Of a stretch of 24,096 bases of DNA, positions 6,874-14,909 are shown piece after piece; within the stretch, counting starts at the first letter, position 1; every line of letters begins with the position of its first letter. This DNA comes from a virus. The notes beneath the pieces are model-generated. The model was not told the DNA's origin and ran no database searches. It saw only the letters and a program-made list of their open reading frames with translations. Made by a program: the position numbers and the translations under genes. The stretch lies in the IMG/VR virus record IMGVR_UViG_3300020202_000213, positions 1-24,096 of that record; one strand, given 5' to 3'.

Positions 6874-7757
6874 TAGAAACCTCCCAAGGCGTTAGGCCAA
6901 TATCCACCCTGTTTTCCCAGGGAACCAACAAGACCGCCGCCACCAGAAGCAGGCGCCATTATCGATTCTCCGCCAAACACAGAAGAAGAATTTGAGGCGG
7001 TCTGTATCATTGGATTTGATTGTGTTGATGTCATAAAGCCTTGACCAAGACCCCTCATTCCTTGGACCATCGAACCGGCTCCGAGAATCTGTCCGCCCGT
7101 GCCTGGTGCGCCAAAGCCACCAGCGGCAGCACCACCGAGGCCACCAGCGATCATTCCCATAGGACCAAGCATCGATCCAGCCATTGCTCCACCGAGTCCG
7201 CCAGTGAGTGCGCCAGTGAGACCGCCTTTATTCTGTTTCTGTTCACCCAGGACTTTAGCGACTTGGTTCTGGTAGTTATCTAGGTTGAAGCTATTAACTT
7301 GGCTTTGGTTGCCGAGAGCTTGTGTGCCCGCCGCTTGGATGGCGTTTAACCCGGTTCCGAAGAGGCTGACACGATTAGCGAAAGCGCGATTAATGTCGTT
7401 AAGACCCGCTTCAGCGCCAGCAGCTACCAATCTGGATTCATAGTCCGATTGGATGTTCCCGAGTGCGGAAGCTGTGGTAGAGCCTGTTAACTGATTATTG
7501 GCCTCGAGTTGATTCACGACATCGGCCCGTGTTCTGCGAAGCTCAGGTTCTAGCTGTGCCTGTAAGCCTTGGAGTGTGAGCCTCGTTACTTCTGGATTCG
7601 TGTTTACGGTGTCCTGAAGGTAAGTGGGGAGGTTACTGATATCTCCTGATGTCAGTCGTGCGCCTGTGTTATACAACGAGTTTGTCGAGAGACCCACTGT
7701 CGGGTCTATGAACATGCTTGGTGTAGAAGGCATCGATGGTGCCTTATTCTTACTCAT
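6873..7757 (-). CDS. Glycine-zipper internal virion/ejection protein
   Basis: A 294-aa protein. Residues about 55-170 are helical (LTLQGLQAQLEPELRRTRA, then IQSDYESRLVAAGAEAGLND). Residues about 178-222 form a long glycine/alanine-zipper segment (GGLTGALTGGLGGAMAGS, then MIAGGLGGAAAGGFG), suited to packing in a membrane. The C-terminus is S/G/N-rich and low in complexity. Small-residue membrane-active segments of this type occur in ejection proteins that form a channel through the host envelope. The ATG at 7757 has AAGGAG seven bases upstream, one of the best ribosome sites here, implying high expression as expected for a virion protein. The exact counterpart in known phages is not recognised. 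Confidence 0.7.
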   Translation of the reverse strand: MSKNKAPSMPSTPSMFIDPTVGLSTNSLYNTGARLTSGDISNLPTYLQDTVNTNPEVTRLTLQGLQAQLEPELRRTRADVVNQLEANNQLTGSTTASALGNIQSDYESRLVAAGAEAGLNDINRAFANRVSLFGTGLNAIQAAGTQALGNQSQVNSFNLDNYQNQVAKVLGEQKQNKGGLTGALTGGLGGAMAGSMLGPMGMIAGGLGGAAAGGFGAPGTGGQILGAGSMVQGMRGLGQGFMTSTQSNPMIQTASNSSSVFGGESIMAPASGGGGLVGSLGKQGGYWPNALGGF

Positions 7758-8139
7758 GTACCAACTCCTTGATTTGAATTCTTTTTAGCTCGCCGTTTCT
7801 GTCTTGGCGAAGATAGATAATTTCTTTTATTTGGTTTTCTTTTAAATAGCTTCTAAGCATTCTTAGAAGGCTTGTCTTCTTGGTAGAGTTAGAGGCAGCC
7901 CAGGCAATAAAAAGTATGTCTCCGCTCTCTTTCTCGGGCATTTCCTTAACAACGTTGTCTGTAAATTCTGGTATGCGGTACGCGCACACGAACGACTCGG
8001 TATCCTTAGAGACGTACAAGTAGCCTTTTGAGTGTGCGAACATAATGAGCTTGGGCCAGTCAGCCACCGGCGTCTCCGGGCACACGCCGCTCTTAAGAAC
8101 CATTCCAGTGCATTTGAGTAGGAGCTGTAATTTATTCAC
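7750..8139 (-). CDS. Unrecognised 129-aa protein in tail module
   Basis: I chose GTG 8139, whose first base overlaps the upstream TAG stop; an in-frame TTG at 8154 would add five residues. The central region has WPKLIMFAHSKGYLYVSKD, then CAYRIPEF, GDILFIAWAASNS and KEIIYLRQDRNG. This is a strand-helix alternation that loosely recalls GNAT-like acyltransferase folds, but I cannot point to an acetyl-CoA binding loop. It contains several cysteines and a conserved-looking WAAS segment. It sits between tail appendage genes and ejection-protein genes and overlaps the next gene by 8 bp. It could be a virion component, chaperone or modifying enzyme. Function unknown; real coding is likely from the tight packing. 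Confidence 0.7.
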   Translation of the reverse strand: MNKLQLLLKCTGMVLKSGVCPETPVADWPKLIMFAHSKGYLYVSKDTESFVCAYRIPEFTDNVVKEMPEKESGDILFIAWAASNSTKKTSLLRMLRSYLKENQIKEIIYLRQDRNGELKRIQIKELVHE

Positions 8140-8408
8140 TATTTCGCAACCCAACCCGTCGCAGCACCAGCACCACTTTCTTTGACGTAAAGCGAGGTAG
8201 ACGCTCCGCCATCGAGTCGGAGATATAAGCTTCCAATGTCAGCCACAACCACGTTAAGAGGGGAACCGTACCCGGAATAAACCTTCTGGTTCACCCCGTC
8301 CCCGGCGATTGTGTTGAATAGGAAAAGAAGCATCCGATTCAGCTCAGCAACGCCCGCTGGTGTTTGTAGTTTCTCGACAGTAAGTTCTACGAACCCGTCA
8401 GCAGCCAT
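8139..8408 (-). CDS. Short tail appendage protein
   Basis: An 89-aa protein. The first half is helical (LTVEKLQTPAGVAELNRMLL). The second half ends in LYLRLDGGASTSLYVKESG and GATGWVAK, a signature common in phage tail or baseplate appendage proteins, where it forms a small beta-domain. It starts at ATG 8408 in a TAATG overlap with the preceding 275-aa fibre gene, so the two are coupled and their products probably contact each other on the tail. The structural role is moderately secure; the precise location on the tail is unknown. Confidence 0.75.
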   Translation of the reverse strand: MAADGFVELTVEKLQTPAGVAELNRMLLFLFNTIAGDGVNQKVYSGYGSPLNVVVADIGSLYLRLDGGASTSLYVKESGAGAATGWVAK

Positions 8409-9235
8409 TAGGCAGACTTAATCTCTGTGATCGTGATGGAGGAGGCGAGCACCCCACCGAATTTACGTGAGCTCGCAGACCCGTTGAACGTCGTTGTTCC
8501 GGCAGTACCACCGATACGGACTTTAAAGGTGGTTGCAGAAGTCGTGCTGGCGGTCATATAGTGGGTGAAGCAGATCGGCTGCATCGCGTTTCCACCACCG
8601 TTTTGCTGTGCGCCAACTGCCAGAGCGTTCGCTGTGGAGTCTTGAAATAAGGCCGCAGTAATAACCGAACCGCCACCGTTTTGTGCGTGGACAACAACAT
8701 CAATCTTTAATTTATTTGTCGTAGCGTTCGGGGTGATCGCAAGACTCATCACCTGATCGCCTTCGGTGTTTTGCGGAATTGTGTCGTCATCAGGAATAGC
8801 GGTGGAGCCTGTTGAAACCGCACCCGTGATTGTGTTCACCGTCTGAACAGAGGCTCCGTTCGGGAGGTTGGACGCTGAGAGCGTAGGAAGGTCTCCGGCT
8901 ACAATGGTTGCCCAAGAAGGAGCAGCAGAAGCCGAGCCGTCTCCGGTCTGAGCAAGAAACTTTTTGGTTGCGGTCGTATTCCCGGCAACCCGAGTCCAGG
9001 CGGATGAACTTGAAGCGTAGATCAAGTCTCCGAGTGCTTGGGAGCCAACAGTCAGGTTGGTAACGGGGATCTTTGGACCCTGGTTAGAGGTGCCGTCATG
9101 GGTGTGACCTGTGGTCGAGTGATTGGATGCCATGACCCAGTTAATAATCAGATCAAATTGTCCTTCCAGGTCGGAGTCAGTCAGAATCTCCGTCCCCCAG
9201 TTTTTGGTGCGCGTTAAATCCGAAGGGAATGCCAT
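8408..9235 (-). CDS. Tail fibre/needle-like protein with HxH motif
   Basis: A 275-aa protein. Residues 38-47 contain NHSTTGHTHDG; HxH loops of this type bind metal in trimeric fibre and needle proteins. Next comes a fibre repeat-like segment, ALGDLIYASSSSAWTRVAGN then TKKFLAQTGDGSASAAPSW (about 67-108). The C-terminal half is beta-rich with T/S/G/N composition (KLKIDVVVHAQNGGG; TTFKVRIGGTAGTT; ASSITITEIKSA), resembling a jelly-roll receptor-binding or collar domain. It lies directly after the tail hub, the usual place of a short fibre in short-tailed phages. The fibre call is well supported by composition and motifs; whether it binds the host receptor is inference. Confidence 0.8.
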   Translation of the reverse strand: MAFPSDLTRTKNWGTEILTDSDLEGQFDLIINWVMASNHSTTGHTHDGTSNQGPKIPVTNLTVGSQALGDLIYASSSSAWTRVAGNTTATKKFLAQTGDGSASAAPSWATIVAGDLPTLSASNLPNGASVQTVNTITGAVSTGSTAIPDDDTIPQNTEGDQVMSLAITPNATTNKLKIDVVVHAQNGGGSVITAALFQDSTANALAVGAQQNGGGNAMQPICFTHYMTASTTSATTFKVRIGGTAGTTTFNGSASSRKFGGVLASSITITEIKSA

Positions 9236-9239
9236 TTAG

Positions 9240-10817
9240 TTAAGCCTCATCTTGAGCCACTGCGTTAATCTTGATTTTCTTAATCTTGGGTCTGGTGCTG
9301 GTGCCGTTCTGAGTAAACGTAAACTGAAATCGCCTTCCAACTGCGTCGTTCGGGAAGGTGATTGTTTTCGTGCGATCTGCTGGTGTTGTAACTACGTAAG
9401 AGGTATTCACTGTAAATTCTGTATTCAGGTTTGCGCCGCTCGATGTAAGGCTGATGGACTTAGATCCCGAGTGGAGCCCGCGATCTGCGGACCAGAGGAT
9501 TCCAATAGCTCCGGTAGTACCTGAATAGGTGATAGTGGCTGTAAGGAGCTTCATCTTCACATCGTCAATCGGAAAAGCCCCGCCGCTTGCCACGTTAAAA
9601 TCTCTCGAACTAAAAACCTTCGTTTCATAAACCGCTTGAGTCTCAGTGCCCTCGTCGCTGTTATCCTCGGTTTCGAGTTCGTAGATTTTGTCCTTACGGC
9701 TCGATGCGGCGTAGAGTTCGTTGCTTGAGTATTTCAGGATGGCCGGATAACCGAAGTTGTCGGCAAGCGAAGAGTTGACCGGGCGATTCATCCAACGGCC
9801 AAACTGAGCATCAAAGATTCTCAAGCGATTGGGGTACGAAACGCCGGAGTTCGTTTCGTTATAAAATAGGTAATATTTTCTGTTCTTATAAATTCCGAAG
9901 ATTCGACCCGAGAAGTTAATCTTGTCTACGAAAACGTCTTTATTGAATTGTGTCAGTTCTTGGAAATTCACACCGTCAAAGAGGAACACGCCGAGAGTCG
10001 GCCTACGAGAGACGAAGTAAACCCCCTCATCACCGAGTGCGATGGAGTACGGCGCGCCGCAACCACGGCTTTGAGTACTAACTGGCCGGTACGAGGTGTT
10101 GGGGAAGTTAGAGAGAGCGTATGTTTCGCCCTCCGTGAAAACTAGAATTTCATTTCCCGAGGGGAAGTTGGGGACGCAACCACGAGTGTCAGAAGGTAGA
10201 TCAATGCTCCAAGCATCGTTCGACAAGGACCACGTATTTGCGTTATTCCAGTTTCCCGAGCCTGTCCTTGAGCCATAGACACGGTTTGCTGTCGTGGCCG
10301 CACCTTCGGCTATAAGTCTGTTCTTATGGTTATAGATGCGCGCGCAAGCTTCGGAAGGTTGGCCGGTGGCTGATGCGATTGCGGCACCCACTGTCTTTCT
10401 TTTTAGATTGTCGGTTGCATTTGTAATCCACAGTGCGCCACCCGCAGAAACACCATGACAGAGAACACCCGCTGTAAAGGCTGCGGCATTCTCCTGGGCG
10501 ATATTAGCTCCCGACTTAATGACGAGGTCTGTGGCGATGACTCCGTAGGTTGCCGTACCCCCGGAGTCTTTGTGTTGAATCAAGAGGTCTGGGGCCGCTG
10601 AGTAAGTCACACCCCCATCGGCAACCTCGTTAAAGCCCTTCGCCCTTTGCATTCCGCCAAGAGAAATCGCTTCCCAGTTTTCGCATGTGCGCGCCTCGCT
10701 AATCTTCATCGCCTGGTCTTCGGAAATGGTGTTTTCACCACCCGAGAAAGAAAGGATTTCGAGTGCGAGCTCTTGTGCGTCTGCGGTGTCTAGGACTCTA
10801 CGATTAGGAAGGCCCAC
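9240..10817 (-). CDS. Tail hub/DNA stabilisation protein, P22 gp10-like
   Basis: A 525-aa protein from GTG 10817, directly after the adaptor's TAA, with GGAGG about 11 bases upstream. After an opening with FSGGENTISEDQAMKISEAR it shows beta-propeller-like blades (YNHKNRLIAEGA; SGNEILVFTEGETYALSNFP; GAPYSIALGDEGVYFVSRRP; VFLFDGVNFQELTQ; NRKYYLFYNE). This pattern and position match the packaged-DNA stabilisation or hub proteins of short-tailed phages such as P22 gp10, which close the portal channel after packaging. The C-terminal ~110 residues (TATITYSGTTGAIGILWSAD onward) look like a separate beta-sandwich. The family-level assignment rests on pattern recognition of the blades plus gene order. 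Confidence 0.75.
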   Translation of the reverse strand: MGLPNRRVLDTADAQELALEILSFSGGENTISEDQAMKISEARTCENWEAISLGGMQRAKGFNEVADGGVTYSAAPDLLIQHKDSGGTATYGVIATDLVIKSGANIAQENAAAFTAGVLCHGVSAGGALWITNATDNLKRKTVGAAIASATGQPSEACARIYNHKNRLIAEGAATTANRVYGSRTGSGNWNNANTWSLSNDAWSIDLPSDTRGCVPNFPSGNEILVFTEGETYALSNFPNTSYRPVSTQSRGCGAPYSIALGDEGVYFVSRRPTLGVFLFDGVNFQELTQFNKDVFVDKINFSGRIFGIYKNRKYYLFYNETNSGVSYPNRLRIFDAQFGRWMNRPVNSSLADNFGYPAILKYSSNELYAASSRKDKIYELETEDNSDEGTETQAVYETKVFSSRDFNVASGGAFPIDDVKMKLLTATITYSGTTGAIGILWSADRGLHSGSKSISLTSSGANLNTEFTVNTSYVVTTPADRTKTITFPNDAVGRRFQFTFTQNGTSTRPKIKKIKINAVAQDEA

Positions 10818-11489
10818 TTATTGCCAGCCTCCACCTTGGAAGTCTTGGTCTGCGGACCCGATAATATTGAGGTCGGGATTGGCGTATTGCTTATCCACGT
10901 AATGTTTCTCGGCTTCCATTTGAGCCTTACGGACATAGCCCACGTACACTTCTCGATATTGGTTGGCAAGCTGCATTTTTCCGGCTTGCTGTAAGAGCTC
11001 GGCAGCAGCGTAGTAGACCGAGGCTTCACGGTACTCTTCCGGGATAATGGAGGTATCGCTGTCGCTCGAAAGCTCTGTCGTCGGGCGCTTGAAGTAATAG
11101 AGTTTGTAGGTGGAGCCATTTGCGCTTCCAAAGAACTTGATGTAGCGGGTGCCCGAGAACTCCCAGTAATAGTAATAAGGGGGTGTGCCCGAGTAGTTGT
11201 AGTAGCGCTCGTAATCACGTATGGAGATTTCACGGTCGGGGCCCAAGATTCGGTCGCCAACAATCAGTGAGAAGGTTTCAAGCCAATCGGAAGGCATGGC
11301 AATTTGACCGCTCGCCACCGTACCTGTTGCGTATTCTTTGATGCTCTTTGAGTCCCGAGCGAAAGCAAGTTCCCCTCGGTTAATCTCTTTCTTTCTGGTT
11401 GCTAAAGGCCAAGCGTCGTCCGACCCGGTGTTGCTGTCCCCGAGGAGAACGGAAAGCTTGGATAATTGATCTGAGAACACGTATGCCAT
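10818..11489 (-). CDS. Head-tail adaptor (connector) protein
   Basis: A 223-aa protein at ATG 11489 with AGAGGAA upstream. An N-terminal helical region (LSKLSVLLGDSN; RKKEINRGELAFARD) precedes the strand-loop GQIAMPSDWLE (61-71), typical of adaptor proteins that ring the portal. The middle is remarkably tyrosine-rich (DYERYYNYS, PPYYYYWEF), and a helical C-terminus follows (ASVYYAAAELLQQAGKMQLA). In short-tailed phages such a protein sits between portal and hub, and here it is followed immediately by the gp10-like hub. It is separated from the other head genes by the whole cargo block. Adaptor is the best fit; I do not recognise a closer family. Confidence 0.75.
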   Translation of the reverse strand: MAYVFSDQLSKLSVLLGDSNTGSDDAWPLATRKKEINRGELAFARDSKSIKEYATGTVASGQIAMPSDWLETFSLIVGDRILGPDREISIRDYERYYNYSGTPPYYYYWEFSGTRYIKFFGSANGSTYKLYYFKRPTTELSSDSDTSIIPEEYREASVYYAAAELLQQAGKMQLANQYREVYVGYVRKAQMEAEKHYVDKQYANPDLNIIGSADQDFQGGGWQ

Positions 11490-11499
11490 TGTTATTCCT

Positions 11500-12654
11500 C
11501 TAAGCGGTGATTAAGCCGCCCTTTAAGACTTTGTTGTAAGCTTCTGCCCATAGGTGCGCGGACTTGTCAGCGTTGTGATGCTCTAAGACCTTTTCCTTGG
11601 CGTTTTGCGCCAAGTGATTTCGTAAAGACTCGTTTTCAATCAGCTCCTCGATGGCCTCGACCCAGAGAGTCTTTTCCTCACCGGGAACCAAAAACCCATC
11701 GCGTCCCTGCTCAATAACGGGAGAGTAGGGTGGAATGTCAGAGGCGATGGTTGCCGCACCCACCATCGAATACTCCATCCACTTAATTGCGGATTTATTG
11801 CGGTTAAACTGGTTATCGACAAGCGGGCACAAACCAATGTCGATATTCATAAGAGTGAGTTTGTAGGGATAGCAGTTGTGCGAGACCCACGGATTCCACT
11901 CTAGTTTCTTTGGATTGCACTTAGAGAAGAGTCCCTGAAAGCGCATATCCCCAAAGAACACGAACTTTACGTTGTTATACTTGTCGGTGATTTCCTTGAC
12001 CGCGTCCTTAATCATGTAAAGGTCTTCGTAGTGCGAGCACCCGCCCTGCCAACCGATTCGGACTTCCTTTTTAACCAGCTCTTGTCCGCTCGGGAAGAAG
12101 GCGGGGTCAATGACGTTGGGTAGCACTGCGACGCTTGGGTTGATCTTCAGGAACTCTGTGCGTAGGTTCTCGGTCGTGCAAGTCACAAGGTCCGACTTCT
12201 TAAAGTTAAGACGGAACATATCGCGGTGATTGATATTGCGCTCGATATTGAAGATTCTTTGGCCGGTGGGAGAAACCATGTCTTCAGACCAAAGCATCTC
12301 TTTCGTACCGTCTGCCCATTGCCAAATAACTTCTTCAGTTCCGACATACTGGTAATAGGGGTTAAGCGGGGACGTGTTGAATGGGTCATCGTCATAGTCC
12401 GAGACGACAACTTTTCCGTATTTGCGGCACGTCTTAATAAACTGAAACCATGCTTCGGTGGCCGGTCGCTGAAAGACGATCAAATCAGCCCAGAGTACGG
12501 CGTTGGTAGCGCGTTCATCCCCGAGGTTCTTCTCGTCGATAAACTGGACTTTGGCAAGGTCTTGCTCGTCCATCTTGGATAATGGCTGTAAAATCCGGTA
12601 GAAGTTACAGGCCGTGTTATCTCTTGTGATTGCCAAAATCTTCATATCACTCAT
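11500..12654 (-). CDS. GT4/GT-B-type glycosyltransferase
   Basis: A 384-aa putative glycosyltransferase of the two-domain GT-B fold, expected to move an activated sugar onto an acceptor in the cytoplasm. The N-domain opens MKILAITRDNTACNFYRIL and contains VVSDYDDDPF (83-92). The interdomain region has VLPNVID (177-183). The C-domain has IGWQGGCSHYEDL (200-212), a strand FVFFGDMRF, and the donor-site region NKSAIKWMEYSMVGAATIAS (286-305), followed by GRDGFLV, which matches the usual sugar-nucleotide binding region of GT4 enzymes. Its ATG overlaps the kinase-fusion stop as ATGA, so it is coupled to that gene. It is the last gene of the cargo block and lies 11 bases before the adaptor gene. Donor and acceptor are unknown. 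Confidence 0.85.
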   Translation of the reverse strand: MSDMKILAITRDNTACNFYRILQPLSKMDEQDLAKVQFIDEKNLGDERATNAVLWADLIVFQRPATEAWFQFIKTCRKYGKVVVSDYDDDPFNTSPLNPYYQYVGTEEVIWQWADGTKEMLWSEDMVSPTGQRIFNIERNINHRDMFRLNFKKSDLVTCTTENLRTEFLKINPSVAVLPNVIDPAFFPSGQELVKKEVRIGWQGGCSHYEDLYMIKDAVKEITDKYNNVKFVFFGDMRFQGLFSKCNPKKLEWNPWVSHNCYPYKLTLMNIDIGLCPLVDNQFNRNKSAIKWMEYSMVGAATIASDIPPYSPVIEQGRDGFLVPGEEKTLWVEAIEELIENESLRNHLAQNAKEKVLEHHNADKSAHLWAEAYNKVLKGGLITA

Positions 12655-13646
12655 ACCAACGATTCCTCCAGGATGTAGTCGATCTGTTTAGACACAGCTC
12701 TCATGCTGTAGGCATCGTCAAAACCGTAAGACGGCTTATGTGGATACCCAAGACAAGCAGGGGGTTCTTTTTCCTCTTCGGCGTCCTTTTTCTTTGCCCA
12801 TCCGAAATCAATCAGTTTAATAACCCCGTCTTTCACCATGAGGTTGTCGAGCTTGATGTCGCGATGGATTAAGTCATTCTTCTTTAGTTCCGAGAGGATA
12901 TTTGAAAGCTGTTCTTTCCAGTTCTCCGGGATGTTGGTGGAGTCTAGATGTGCGCCGCAATCTTCAATCGTGATAGAGTTTTCGTCATAGGAATAAACCT
13001 GCGGAAAGTGCTCTGATTTAGTACTAGAAAGAATCTCCCACTCATTTTTTATGAGCGGGTAAGAAAGATATCCGGTTTGACGCTTTATCACCTTACCGTC
13101 TTGCTTTTCGATGATGGAAGTAGCGCCCTTCCAATAGCCGTTAAACCTTCCAACTGTCGTGTCTTTAGGGGGCACCCAACCCACACTTGACATTTGAAGT
13201 GCATCCAGAAGGTCTTGAACTTTTGAATCTCCGAGCCAGCGCCTGTAGTCTTTTGAGATTCCGTTCTTGTGATGCACTGCGTGATAAGCGAGCGCGACCC
13301 TGTGGTGAACGGCGTCTGGTGTGTAGAACCCACGCGGATTGAGTTCACGTGTTTCTAAAATTGCGCGCTCAAATTCCTCTGGGTAATAGTCATCTCCCAC
13401 ATGGCGCACATCAAGATAGATGTAAGAGTCCCCAATTGGGATCTTCGTGCGCACACGCGGGTAGGGGAACTCTGGCTTGGCCTGGGGGAAAATCTCCATG
13501 AAGTGCTGATAGTCGTATACCAAAAGATCCAGGTCCGAGTGGTCTCCGAGCTGGATGTCATATGGCAGATTGTCGAAGTTCCTAAGAACGACGTACTTGA
13601 AGGAGATGTCATTCATGTAGCTAAAGAATTGCTTTAGGTTATTCAA
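12651..13646 (-). CDS. Nucleotidyltransferase-protein kinase fusion
   Basis: I chose TTG 13646 (331 aa): AAGAAGG lies six bases upstream, and TTGAATAA overlaps the WbqC stop by 8 bp. ATG 13688, TTG 13706 and ATG 13616 are alternatives. The N-terminal ~130 residues look like a Pol-beta-superfamily nucleotidyltransferase: VVLRNFDNLP, then DHSDLDLLV (D38, D40) and a third acid in YLDVRHVG (D79). The C-terminal half is a very small protein-kinase fold: a likely ATP lysine in GKVIKRQ (K188), LIHRDIKLDNLMV (HRD 261-263, N268) and LIDFGWAKK (DFG 280-282), followed by only ~50 residues, so the C-lobe is minimal, as in Bud32/RIO- or LPS-kinase-type enzymes. It could phosphorylate a sugar, lipid or protein. 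Flanking glycan genes favour a glycan-linked substrate. The motifs are plain; the substrate is unknown. Confidence 0.8.
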   Translation of the reverse strand: MNNLKQFFSYMNDISFKYVVLRNFDNLPYDIQLGDHSDLDLLVYDYQHFMEIFPQAKPEFPYPRVRTKIPIGDSYIYLDVRHVGDDYYPEEFERAILETRELNPRGFYTPDAVHHRVALAYHAVHHKNGISKDYRRWLGDSKVQDLLDALQMSSVGWVPPKDTTVGRFNGYWKGATSIIEKQDGKVIKRQTGYLSYPLIKNEWEILSSTKSEHFPQVYSYDENSITIEDCGAHLDSTNIPENWKEQLSNILSELKKNDLIHRDIKLDNLMVKDGVIKLIDFGWAKKKDAEEEKEPPACLGYPHKPSYGFDDAYSMRAVSKQIDYILEESLV

Positions 13647-14184
13647 CGGCAACCTTCTTGGGTTTCCAGAGCTGTTTCTTCGTTCCATCAATTCCAAACG
13701 TCTCAAACATCTCTAAAATGTTTAGCTTTGCGTTCGGACAATCCGAGTATTCAATATCTATTCCGGCATCCCGAATCATTTGCTCATCTAGGTACTTGTC
13801 CTTGGCTGAAGGATTCGTGATGTAGACCGTGCCACCATAAAAATTCAGGTTATCTATCAGCCTTTGTGTGGAGCGGTTATTGGATGCAACATCCATCACG
13901 ATTTGCGTCTTGATACTGAGAACTCGACGCGCCCAGTCAATAAACTGAATGTTTAGATCGGCCAGGTTCTCACCGTCGATGTAGTGCTTGGCGTGAATAG
14001 GCTCAAGTCCGCTACATACGGGTTTCGTGACCCACTTCTGTTTGCCTTGGAGGAAGTAACGGTTTTGGTAGCCGTTCTTTTCAAACTGAACTTGGGTCAG
14101 CATCACCATGACATCGGACTGAGACATCTTGTAAAAGAAGCCGAAGTGAGGACAAAGATTGGGTTGGTGGATCGAAATTCTCAT
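13639..14184 (-). CDS. WbqC-like protein
   Basis: A 181-aa protein with the hallmarks of the WbqC family: ISIHQPNLCPHFGFFYKM (residues 3-20), a following aspartate (SQSDVMVM), and VQFEKNGYQNR (32-42). WbqC-like proteins occur in O-antigen and other surface-polysaccharide clusters, and biochemical roles have been proposed rather than firmly established for most of them. At 181 residues it is slightly shorter than the ~220 often seen. The ATG overlaps the small upstream gene as ATGA, and its stop overlaps the kinase-fusion start. It is a strong indicator that this block concerns an envelope or virion glycan rather than general metabolism. Confidence 0.85.
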   Translation of the reverse strand: MRISIHQPNLCPHFGFFYKMSQSDVMVMLTQVQFEKNGYQNRYFLQGKQKWVTKPVCSGLEPIHAKHYIDGENLADLNIQFIDWARRVLSIKTQIVMDVASNNRSTQRLIDNLNFYGGTVYITNPSAKDKYLDEQMIRDAGIDIEYSDCPNAKLNILEMFETFGIDGTKKQLWKPKKVAVE

Positions 14185-14363
14185 TTACTTATGTCCTCTT
14201 TGAGTCTCATTAGGGCTTCGGCGGGGGATATCATTTTGTCGAATGTCCTAATCTTGAAGCCGGTTTTCATATCGCCCGCCTCAACCCAACCCGAACCAGG
14301 CCGTAATCCCATATGCCGACGAATCTCGATTCCGTTAAACGTCTCAATCACGCCTTCTTTCAC
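14181..14363 (-). CDS. 60-aa protein of unknown function in glycan block
   Basis: A short gene from GTG 14363, nine bases after the methyltransferase stop, ending in an ATGA overlap with the WbqC-like gene. The sequence (GVIETFNGIEIRRHMGLRPG, then SGWVEAGDMKTGFKIRTFD, MISPAEALMRLKEDIS) suggests two or three strands and one C-terminal helix. There is no signal peptide or membrane segment. The perfect fit between flanking genes and the overlapping stop-start make it very likely real. It could be an accessory subunit or carrier protein, but no serine-attachment motif is evident. Not recognised. Confidence 0.65.
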   Translation of the reverse strand: MKEGVIETFNGIEIRRHMGLRPGSGWVEAGDMKTGFKIRTFDKMISPAEALMRLKEDISK

Positions 14364-14372
14364 CTTAAGCCT

Positions 14373-14909
14373 CTATCCGCATTTGTAGATCACCCGACTC
14401 TCGAATCCCTGGTATATAGGCATCGCGTAGCTAAAGCGTTTAAGAAGGTCTTGCTTCAGGCGCTCGTTGTAGACACCGCCCTGACCTGACGGAGAGACAA
14501 ACACCGTTTTGCAGTTTTCCTTCAAATAGTCGAGATACTGCTCAGAAACTCTGTCGTGATAGATCGTGTCCAGGAAGATTCCGTAATCGAAATTGGCGTA
14601 ACCCGCAACATAGGTATCGCAATTAAAGTTAATTTTTTTCTGTTGTGCGAGCTCATTCACGAAATCCACGCGCTCACGGTCGGTATCAACTCCACGAACC
14701 GATGCGCCGCCGTCCTGAATGAAACGAAACCCGAAGTAGCCATTCGCGCACCCGATATCGACAAGAGTTCTCCCGGGAATAATCATGTACGCCTTAATCG
14801 CCTGGTAACGGTCCTCGCAATCGCTCCGCGAGCATTTAATGTCCGCATATTCAGGAAACGGGACAGGCTGGTAATACTTGGCTAAGAATGGTTGCGGTTG
14901 TGTCGTCAT
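14373..14909 (-). CDS. Class I SAM-dependent methyltransferase (second)
   Basis: A 178-aa putative methyltransferase. Motif I is LVDIGCANGYFG (49-60) and the acidic ribose-binding strand is VRGVDTD (71-77). The upstream segment FPEYADIKCSRSDCEDRYQA (18-37) is also seen in phage- and capsule-linked methyltransferases. The chain is short, lacking an obvious substrate domain. The start at ATG 14909 lies 59 bp inside the preceding gene, and no nearer start keeps the N-terminal segment. The product would transfer methyl from S-adenosylmethionine to an unknown acceptor; given its neighbours, a sugar or glycan carrier is the likely target. The fold is confident, the substrate is not. Confidence 0.8.
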   Translation of the reverse strand: MTTQPQPFLAKYYQPVPFPEYADIKCSRSDCEDRYQAIKAYMIIPGRTLVDIGCANGYFGFRFIQDGGASVRGVDTDRERVDFVNELAQQKKINFNCDTYVAGYANFDYGIFLDTIYHDRVSEQYLDYLKENCKTVFVSPSGQGGVYNERLKQDLLKRFSYAMPIYQGFESRVIYKCG

